A stretch of DNA of 64,000 nucleotides from contig NZ_CP019428.1 in the NCBI RefSeq assembly GCF_009834565.1, positions 3,100,001 through 3,164,000 of the forward strand. The letters run 5' to 3'. The first letter of the stretch is position 1; each line of letters begins with the position of its first letter. Below are positions 43,542 to 50,066 of the stretch, piece by piece. The notes under the pieces are model-generated. The model saw only the letters and a program-made list of their open reading frames with translations, was not told the DNA's origin and did not search any database. A program made the translations under genes and the position numbers. Source of the stretch: Pseudomonas sp. R76. GTDB lineage: Bacteria > Pseudomonadota > Gammaproteobacteria > Pseudomonadales > Pseudomonadaceae.

Positions 43542-44303
43542 CTAGGCGAACACGATCTCATAGGGCTCGCGCATCCGCTCCAGCAGCTCCTGGGCGAGCA
43601 TTGGTGCCAGGCCGATTGACGGGTCGCCGACCAACTGGCTTGCATACGCATGGGCGGCGTGGAGCTTGCGCGCAACGCACCAAGTGTCTAGGCGCACCTT
43701 GTGCGCACGCTGCCACGGGATCACCGCACCTTCGCGCACCGGCCAATGCCAGGCCCAAATGGGCAATTCATACAGGCGCGCGCCAATCAGGCTACAGGCC
43801 TTGGCGCTGGCACGGCCGACGGCGTCGTGGTCGTCATTGCCGTCGTTGCGCCAGGTGGTGAACACCACATCGCCGGGTTGCAGGTAGCGTGCGATAAATT
43901 GGCTCATCGGCTGCTCGCGGGCCGCCAGGGCGTCGTCGCAAAACCCACCACGAATCCACTTCAAACTGTGCAATGGCATGCCCAGGCGACGCAGCGCTTC
44001 GGCACTTTCCTGGGGGCGAATCACACTTAAGCGGCTCGCCGGCCAGGCGTTGGAGCCGGGGTGGCTGGCACTGCCATCGGTGATTGAAATCAGCAGCAGT
44101 GGGTGTTCGCGGGTGCTGAGCAGTTGCAGCAACCCGCCGCAGGCCAACACCTCGTCGCCGGGGTGCGGGGCGATCACCACCACACGCGCGCCGGGCGGCA
44201 CGAGGGTTGATGGTGCGACGATGGGGATTTGCGCCAACTGCGGGGCGCTGTTCCAGATTTGCGCGGGGCCGCGGCGGCCCTCGCCTAAGGAGGCAGGCTT
44301 CAT
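43542..44303 (-). CDS. PIG-L family deacetylase paralogue with altered active site
   Basis: A 253-residue LmbE/PIG-L protein, paralogous to the protein at 45732-46490 (shared ISITDGSASHPGS, RPQESAEALRRLGMPLHSLKWIR, DVVFTTWR, AVGRASAKA and more). The zinc-site motif reads PHPGDEVLACGG (about residues 46-57), where the family has HPDDE: the first Asp, the general base, is Gly, while His, second Asp and the downstream HDAVGRA His remain. It may be inactive or use another base. AAGGA precedes the ATG at 44303. A 176-bp gap separates it from the cassette gene upstream. Confidence 0.85.
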   Translation of the reverse strand: MKPASLGEGRRGPAQIWNSAPQLAQIPIVAPSTLVPPGARVVVIAPHPGDEVLACGGLLQLLSTREHPLLLISITDGSASHPGSNAWPASRLSVIRPQESAEALRRLGMPLHSLKWIRGGFCDDALAAREQPMSQFIARYLQPGDVVFTTWRNDGNDDHDAVGRASAKACSLIGARLYELPIWAWHWPVREGAVIPWQRAHKVRLDTWCVARKLHAAHAYASQLVGDPSIGLAPMLAQELLERMREPYEIVFA

Positions 44304-44479
44304 GGGTGTCACATCCTTGTCAAATGGTGCTGGGTCGTACCCCGTTGACGGGACGACGCTCTTTTAGTCAGCGCAGACTCCGCTGCGCGGGTGCGACACT
44401 CCAACCCTGGAGTGCCAGCGAGGCAATGTCAGCATAGTCAAGGATTGGTCGCTTTTACATCTTGTAATGTCGATTTTTT

Positions 44480-45139
44480 TCAGGAGGCCTGCATCAGGCT
44501 TTTCAGGTAGTCGCCAAACCCGCCTTGGGCACGGCAATCCAGGCGAGCACTGGTGATGACCTGCGGGGTGTGGCTCCAGGCGATAGAGGCGCCGCAGCGT
44601 TCCAGGTTACGCACCAGTTGCACATCTTCGTGGCACGCCAGCGGCTCAAAACCACCGGCTTGCACATAGGCGCCGGCACTCACGCCCAGGTTGGCGCCGT
44701 GCACATGCCGATGGCCTTCGCGTGCCTCATACGCCTGGTTGTAGCGAATTTGCGCGGCCGGGTCGAAATCTTCGCTCCAGGCATCGACGGTGACCGTGCC
44801 GCACACCGCGTCCGCACCCAGCGCCAATTGCGCCACCAGCCAGTCGGGCGCTACGCGGCTGTCGGCGTCGGTGCAGGAGATCCAGCGCGCGCCCAGATTC
44901 AGCAGATGGCGCGCGCCCACCCCGCGCACATGGCCCACATTGCGGGCCTGTACGTGCAGGCTCTGCACCGGATAGGCCTGGGCGATGGCGGCACTGCCGT
45001 CGTCGCAGCTGTCGAGTACCGCGAGAATCTCTACCGCTTCGCCCTGCAGTCCGGGATGGTTCGCAGCAATCAGGGCGGCGTTCAGGCACTCGGCCAACAG
45101 GGCTTCTTCGTTATGCACCGGGATCAGAATGCCGATCAT
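44480..45139 (-). CDS. Family 2 glycosyltransferase
   Basis: A 219-residue GT-A enzyme. It starts MIGILIPVHNEEALLAEC at 45139 (nucleotide-binding strand), with the DxD-like CTDADSRVAPDW (about residues 87-98) and the acceptor-site HED in LACHEDVQLVRN (about 166-177). It is a soluble, compact GT2 without membrane helices. The start overlaps the methyltransferase stop by 4 bp; it is the last gene of the tightly coupled PIG-L/MT/GT cassette. Sugar donor and acceptor are unknown. Confidence 0.86.
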   Translation of the reverse strand: MIGILIPVHNEEALLAECLNAALIAANHPGLQGEAVEILAVLDSCDDGSAAIAQAYPVQSLHVQARNVGHVRGVGARHLLNLGARWISCTDADSRVAPDWLVAQLALGADAVCGTVTVDAWSEDFDPAAQIRYNQAYEAREGHRHVHGANLGVSAGAYVQAGGFEPLACHEDVQLVRNLERCGASIAWSHTPQVITSARLDCRAQGGFGDYLKSLMQAS

Positions 45140-45735
45140 CGCAAGCCCTCGTGGGACGCGACCGAGGTGCCGTCGCGGCTCCACAGATCGAGTAGGAAAT
45201 CGCTCTCGTGATGCTGCGCAACAGGCGGCATGCCCAGGCGTTGTTGCAGCAATGCGTGCACCTGTTCGGCGGTTTGCGGGCAGCCGTCGATGGCCGGGCG
45301 CCAGTGGCAGGCCAGCAGTTGGCCGTTGTCGGTCAACGAGGCGAGGGCGCGATCGATCAAACGGTGCAAATCTTCGGCATCGAGGTAGTAGCACAGCTCG
45401 CTCAACACGATCAGTTCGAACGGCTCCGTCGGCCATTGTTCGGGCAAGCGGCTTTGGTGCACCTGCGCATGGGCAAACCCCAGCAAGCGGTTTTTCGCCA
45501 GCGCCACGGCAGCGGCAGCCGTGTCACAACACACCAGGCGCTCACAGCGCGGCGCCAGTTCTGCGCTCAGCTCGCCATTGGCGCAGCCGGGTTCGAATAT
45601 CGAGGTGTAGCGTGGTCGGGTCAGCAGCGCCAAGGTCAGGGCGCGCTTGCGCCGTTCGTACCAGCGTTGGCGAAATGCCCACGGGTCGTCATTACCGGCG
45701 AACAGTTGATCGAAATAGGGTGTGGCAACGCTCAT
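45136..45735 (-). CDS. NodS-like SAM-dependent methyltransferase
   Basis: A 199-residue methyltransferase. Motif I is IFEPGCANGELSAELAPRC (about residues 46-64), followed by the acidic strand VCCDTAAAAVALAKNRL (about 68-84) and FELIVLSELCYYLDAEDL (about 103-120). This matches NodS, the N-methyltransferase of nodulation factor synthesis, which acts after deacetylation by NodB. Here it is coupled by 4-bp overlaps to a PIG-L deacetylase upstream and a glycosyltransferase downstream, so an N-deacetylate-then-methylate order on a sugar is a sensible inference. Confidence 0.86.
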   Translation of the reverse strand: MSVATPYFDQLFAGNDDPWAFRQRWYERRKRALTLALLTRPRYTSIFEPGCANGELSAELAPRCERLVCCDTAAAAVALAKNRLLGFAHAQVHQSRLPEQWPTEPFELIVLSELCYYLDAEDLHRLIDRALASLTDNGQLLACHWRPAIDGCPQTAEQVHALLQQRLGMPPVAQHHESDFLLDLWSRDGTSVASHEGLR

Positions 45736-46490
45736 ACAAACACCACTTCAAAAGGTTGCAGCAGGCGCTCCACCACGTAGGGCGCGAGCACCGGTGGCAG
45801 GCCGATCTGCGGGTCGCCTTCCAGCTGGCTGGCGAAGGCGTGAATGGCGTGGCGTTTGCGCGCGACCGCCTCGGGTGTCAGCAGGATTTTGCGCGCGCGA
45901 TGCCACGGCACCTGGCTGTCTTCGGGGGTTGCCCAGTGCCAGGTCCACACGGGCAGTTCGTAGAGTGTGGCGCCCACCGCCTGGGCGGCCTTGGCACTGG
46001 CGCGGCCGACGGCTTCATGGTCGCAATGCCCGTCTTCGCGCCAGGTGGTGAACACCACATCGGTGGGCTTGAGGTAGCGTTGTATAAAGGCGCACAAGTG
46101 CTCTTCACCGGCCGCCACCTGGCTGTCGGCAAAACCTGCGCGCAGCCATTTCAGGCTGTGCAGCGGCAAGCCCAGACGGTGCAGAGCCTGGGCCGACTCT
46201 TGCGGGCGCACCACGCTCAAGCGTTCCACCGGCCAACGCCGGGAGCCTGGATGACTGGCGCTGCCGTCGGTCACGGAAATCAGCTGAATCGGCCGCCCGA
46301 GCGAGGCCAGGCCTTGCAACAGGCCGCCACAGCCGAGCACTTCATCGTCCGGGTGCGGGGCGATGACCACCGCGCGGTGACCTTCGGGCACCAGTTGCTC
46401 GACGCTGATCTGCGGCAGCTCAGCCATATGGGACGACGCTTGCCACTGATGCAGCGGCGTGCCCTGGCCGACAATCGGATTAGCCTTCAT
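45732..46490 (-). CDS. PIG-L family deacetylase
   Basis: A 252-residue LmbE/PIG-L zinc deacetylase with the intact PHPDDEVLGCGG motif (about residues 46-57: zinc His and Asp plus the base Asp) and a third ligand in CDHEAVGRAS (about 164-173). Relatives remove N-acetyl groups from GlcNAc-containing lipids or thiols. The ATG at 46490 has GGAGG 8 nt upstream. It overlaps the acyl-CoA-dehydrogenase-like gene by 4 bp and the methyltransferase by 4 bp. Confidence 0.88.
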   Translation of the reverse strand: MKANPIVGQGTPLHQWQASSHMAELPQISVEQLVPEGHRAVVIAPHPDDEVLGCGGLLQGLASLGRPIQLISVTDGSASHPGSRRWPVERLSVVRPQESAQALHRLGLPLHSLKWLRAGFADSQVAAGEEHLCAFIQRYLKPTDVVFTTWREDGHCDHEAVGRASAKAAQAVGATLYELPVWTWHWATPEDSQVPWHRARKILLTPEAVARKRHAIHAFASQLEGDPQIGLPPVLAPYVVERLLQPFEVVFV

Positions 46491-47485
46491 AGATGCCACC
46501 TCCGTGTGGAATCGCCGACGACCAATTCACCCAAGGCCGCCAGGTCACGTTCGGCGTGACTTTGCCGCACGTACACCGGCAAATCCGCCATCAACTGCGC
46601 GAAGTGCGGGTCTTTGCAATAAGGCCCGGCGCCGACCGCGCGGCCGACATGCTGAATGACTTGCTCGACGGTATCCTCAATGCAGGCGCGCGCCTGCTGA
46701 GCCAGCAGGCGCGCATCGGCCCGCGGTTCGCGGTCGATCTGTTCGGCACTGTCACGCAGTACGCACGCGGCGCTGTTCAGCACACTGTCCACCGCGCCCA
46801 GGTGGGCGAGGGCGTGAGGTTCAGGGCGTTTGGTGCATTGCTCGCGCAACACTTCGGCCAGGCGTTGCGCGCCGCCATACCAACACGCCGCGATGCCGAC
46901 GCCGCCGTGCCAAAAACCGGGCCGGGAGAGGTAATCCCCCGGCCCGCCGACCGCGATGCCCTTGGCCTCTTCAAACACAATTTCGACGCTGCCCGTGGCC
47001 GCCATGCCCACGGCGTTCCAGCCTTCATTGGTGACGGTGATGCCGGGCTGGTCCATGTCCACGGCAACCAATTGCTGGCGGTCCTCTTCGTCCCAGGCGG
47101 TCAACAACCCATGGCTGACCACGGCCGCCCCGGAACACCAGGCCTTGCGCCCCTCGACGAGCAACCGATGGCCGTCGCGACGCACACGTACCTTGGCCGT
47201 TGGCGGCTCGGCAGCCCACATGCCCCAAATGCTGCCCAGTGGCGGCAAGGGGCTGTCGAGTTCGGCGATGATCGCCAAGGCATCGGTATGGCCTTCGAAC
47301 AGCTTGCACAGGCGCAAGTCATGCCCCGCCACTTGGGCGAGGCCGCTGAAGCGCGCCAAGGTCTCGCCGCTGCCGGGCAATGGCAGTTGGTCCAGGCCTT
47401 CTTGCTGAAGCGCCTTCAGTGCATTACCCAAGGCCTGCGTGTCCGCATAGCTCCGGTAGCCTTGAAGGAATCCATGCAGGGCCAT
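46487..47485 (-). CDS. Acyl-CoA dehydrogenase-like flavoprotein
   Basis: A 332-residue protein with the acyl-CoA dehydrogenase middle beta-domain (LVEGRKAWCSGAAVVSHGLLTA, about residues 109-130; GMAATGSVEIVFEEA, about 160-174) and a C-terminal helical domain (LMADLPVYVRQSHAERDLAALGE, about 300-322). It is shorter than typical members (about 380), and I see no catalytic Glu at the usual late position, as in ACAD-like flavin oxidases and monooxygenases. The ATG follows one base after the glgX stop with GAGGTG upstream. It links the trehalose operon to the modification cassette. Confidence 0.8.
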   Translation of the reverse strand: MALHGFLQGYRSYADTQALGNALKALQQEGLDQLPLPGSGETLARFSGLAQVAGHDLRLCKLFEGHTDALAIIAELDSPLPPLGSIWGMWAAEPPTAKVRVRRDGHRLLVEGRKAWCSGAAVVSHGLLTAWDEEDRQQLVAVDMDQPGITVTNEGWNAVGMAATGSVEIVFEEAKGIAVGGPGDYLSRPGFWHGGVGIAACWYGGAQRLAEVLREQCTKRPEPHALAHLGAVDSVLNSAACVLRDSAEQIDREPRADARLLAQQARACIEDTVEQVIQHVGRAVGAGPYCKDPHFAQLMADLPVYVRQSHAERDLAALGELVVGDSTRRWHL

Positions 47486-47486
47486 C

Positions 47487-49643
47487 TCACACCTCGTCGT
47501 GCTGCAGTTCAAACAGTAACAACGAGCGGCCGGTCACGGCGTACTCGTGCTCGAAATCAAAGCGTTCCTGGCCACGCACCGCAGGGTCATTGGTGTCGAG
47601 CATACAGGTCCAGAATTCACCCTCCGGCACCGGCGGCAGGCGGAAGTTGACCATGTCGTGGTGGGCGTTGACCACCAGCAGCAGGGTGGCATCGCCACCT
47701 GGCCGACGAATCCCGGTTTCCTGGGCGCGCCCGTCCATCAGCATGCCCAGGCAGCGGCCCTGGCTGTCCTGCCACTGCTCAATGCTCATCTCGCTGCCGT
47801 CCGGCGCCAGCCAAGTCACATCCTTCACGCCGATGTCTTCATTGTAATCGCCGACCAGGAAGCGCCCACGGCGCAGGATCGGGTACGCCAGGCGCAGCTT
47901 GATCAGGCGTTTCACAAACTTGAGCAGCGCTTTGCCGTCGTCGTCCAGGTCCCAGTTGACCCAGCCGATTTCACTGTCCTGGCAATAGGCATTGTTGTTG
48001 CCATGCTGGGTTCGCGCGAATTCGTCACCGGCCACCAACATAGGCGTGCCTTGGGCGAGCAGCAAGGTGGCGAAGAAGTTGCGCATCTGGCGCAGGCGCA
48101 GCGCGTTGATTTCCGGGTCGTCGGTGGGGCCTTCGACGCCATGGTTCCAGGACAGGTTGTTGTTGCTGCCGTCCTGGTTGTTCTCGTCGTTGGCTTCGTT
48201 GTGCTTGTCGTTGTACGACACCAGGTCGTGCAACGTGAACCCGTCGTGGGCGGTGATGAAGTTCACCGAGCTGTAGGGGCGTCGACCGCGCTGGTTGAAC
48301 ATCTCGCCCGAAGCGGTCATGCGTGCGGCGAAATCGGCCAGCTGGCCGTCGTCGCCTTTCCAGAACGCGCGCACGGTGTCGCGGAAACGGTCGTTCCACT
48401 CGACCCAGCCGGGCGGGAATTTACCCACTTGATAGCCGCCGGGGCCGCAGTCCCAGGGTTCGGCGATCATTTTCAGCTGGCGCAGCACCGGGTCCTGGCG
48501 GCAGGCCACGAGGAAGCTGTGGCGCTCGTCGAAACCATCGCGGTAACGGCCCAGAATGGTTGCCAGGTCAAAGCGGAAACCGTCCACGTGCATCTCGGTG
48601 GCCCAGTAGCGCAGGGAGTCGGTGACCATTTGCAGCACGCACGGGTGGCTCAGGTCCAGGGTGTTACCGGTGCCGGAGTCGTTGATGTAGAAACGCTTGT
48701 CGTCGGGCATCAAGCGGTAGTACGAGGCGTTGTCGATACCGCGCATGGACAGGGTCGGGCCGCGCTCGTTGCCTTCGGCGGTGTGGTTGTAGACCACGTC
48801 GAGGATCACTTCCAGCTTGGCTTCGTGCAGGTGCGCGACCATTTCCTTGAACTCGGCGATCTTGCCGCTGGCCAGGTAACGCGGGTCCGGGGCAAAAAAG
48901 GCGATGCTGTTATAGCCCCAATAGTTGGTCATGCCTTTTTGCAGCAGGTGCTGGTCGTTGACGAAGGCATGCACCGGCAGCAGTTCGACCGACGACACGC
49001 CCAGTTGGCGAATGTGCTTGAGCACATCGTCTTCCATCAACCCGGCGCAGGTGCCGCGCACCGACTCGCCCACCGAAGGGTGGCGCATGCTGATGCCGCG
49101 CAAGTGGGTTTCGTAGATGATCGTACGGTCCCACGGCACGCGCACCGGTTGGTCGTTGCCCCAGGTGTGCGCGGGGTCGATGACCTTGCACTTGGGCACG
49201 AAGGGCGCGCTGTCGCGCTCGTCGAAACTGAGGTCGTCATCCGGGTGGCCGATGGTGTAGCCGAACAGCGCCTCGGACCATTTGAGTTCGCCCACCAGCT
49301 GTTTGGCATAGGGGTCGATCAGCAATTTGTTGTGGTTGAAACGGTGGCCGTTGGCCGGGTCATACGCACCGTAAACGCGGTAGCCGTAAATCAGCCCAGG
49401 GTGGGCGTCGGGCAGGTAACCGTGGAAGGTTTCATCGGTGTATTCGGGCAGTTCGATGCGCTCCAGCTCGATTTCGCCGGTGTCATCGAACAGGCACAGT
49501 TCGACCTTTGTGGCGTTGGCCGAGAACAGCGCGAAGTTGACGCCCAGGCCGTCCCAGGTGGCGCCGAGGGGGAAGGGCAAACCTTCACGAATCCGCGACG
49601 GCTCGTTTTCCGACGTCGGTTGGGTTTTATCGGGCTTGCTCAT
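47487..49643 (-). CDS. glgX: Glycogen debranching enzyme GlgX
   Basis: A 718-residue GH13 isoamylase. An N-terminal CBM48 (about residues 20-115) is followed by the catalytic barrel: DVVYNHTAEGN, GFRFDLATILGR (nucleophile Asp), IAEPWDCGPGGYQVG (acid/base Glu) and FITAHDGFTLHDLVSYNDKHNEAN. It removes alpha-1,6 branches from glycogen limit dextrins, yielding malto-oligosaccharides for TreY and MalQ. It follows the DUF2934 gene after 129 bp, matching the P. aeruginosa order as I remember it. Confidence 0.95.
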   Translation of the reverse strand: MSKPDKTQPTSENEPSRIREGLPFPLGATWDGLGVNFALFSANATKVELCLFDDTGEIELERIELPEYTDETFHGYLPDAHPGLIYGYRVYGAYDPANGHRFNHNKLLIDPYAKQLVGELKWSEALFGYTIGHPDDDLSFDERDSAPFVPKCKVIDPAHTWGNDQPVRVPWDRTIIYETHLRGISMRHPSVGESVRGTCAGLMEDDVLKHIRQLGVSSVELLPVHAFVNDQHLLQKGMTNYWGYNSIAFFAPDPRYLASGKIAEFKEMVAHLHEAKLEVILDVVYNHTAEGNERGPTLSMRGIDNASYYRLMPDDKRFYINDSGTGNTLDLSHPCVLQMVTDSLRYWATEMHVDGFRFDLATILGRYRDGFDERHSFLVACRQDPVLRQLKMIAEPWDCGPGGYQVGKFPPGWVEWNDRFRDTVRAFWKGDDGQLADFAARMTASGEMFNQRGRRPYSSVNFITAHDGFTLHDLVSYNDKHNEANDENNQDGSNNNLSWNHGVEGPTDDPEINALRLRQMRNFFATLLLAQGTPMLVAGDEFARTQHGNNNAYCQDSEIGWVNWDLDDDGKALLKFVKRLIKLRLAYPILRRGRFLVGDYNEDIGVKDVTWLAPDGSEMSIEQWQDSQGRCLGMLMDGRAQETGIRRPGGDATLLLVVNAHHDMVNFRLPPVPEGEFWTCMLDTNDPAVRGQERFDFEHEYAVTGRSLLLFELQHDEV

Positions 49644-49772
49644 TGAGTTGCTCCTGCAAAGGTCTTTTTTCGGGCCGAGCGCGACCGTGCCGACGATCGT
49701 TCAGCTGACGCTTGAAAAGTGAAGTGACCGCCTGACGACAGTGTCGGCAGGCGGCCCGTGAGGTCGAAAGCG

Positions 49773-50042
49773 TTAAGGCTTGGGTTTTTTCGGCGCTGCC
49801 GGTTTTTTCGCTGCCGGTGGTGCCGGCTTGCTCGCGGCGGGCGCCGGGGGCTTGGCTTTTGGCGCAGGCTTGGGCGCGGTCTTGGGTTTGGCAGCTGGCT
49901 TGGGCTTGCTCGGTGTCAGCGCTTCCGCTTCGGCCAGCTTGCGTGCCATCTCCCAGTGGCGCGCGTCCTCCCCGTGGGGTTTACCTTCGGACTCCCAGAT
50001 CTGATGCGCCAACTCGCGAATGCGTTTGTCTTCAGTACTCAT
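49773..50042 (-). CDS. DUF2934 small protein with Lys/Ala/Pro-rich tail
   Basis: An 89-residue protein. Residues 1-40 (RIRELAHQIWESEGKPHGEDARHWEMARKLAEAE) form the DUF2934 motif; the rest is a disordered, strongly basic tail of Lys-Pro-Ala repeats, histone-H1-like. GAGGAG lies 7 nt before the ATG at 50042. It sits between treY and glgX, as the small hypothetical does in P. aeruginosa (PA2161, by recollection). The function is unknown; the tail could bind nucleic acid or polyanions. Confidence 0.82.
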   Translation of the reverse strand: MSTEDKRIRELAHQIWESEGKPHGEDARHWEMARKLAEAEALTPSKPKPAAKPKTAPKPAPKAKPPAPAASKPAPPAAKKPAAPKKPKP

Positions 50043-50066
50043 CACAAAACTCCTCACAGAAAATTT

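Noticed and set aside
44480..45436. Longer glycosyltransferase starting near 45436
   Set aside because: The first 99 codons are Arg-rich antisense-like sequence over the methyltransferase; the family N terminus MIGILIPVHNEE begins at 45139.
43542..46490. PIG-L proteins as mycothiol or bacillithiol enzymes (MshB/BshB)
   Set aside because: Pseudomonads do not make these thiols, and no partner genes for them are present.
47547..49646. Open frame of about 699 codons antisense to glgX
   Set aside because: The opposite frame is an unmistakable GlgX; the antisense frame shows no start signal or motif.
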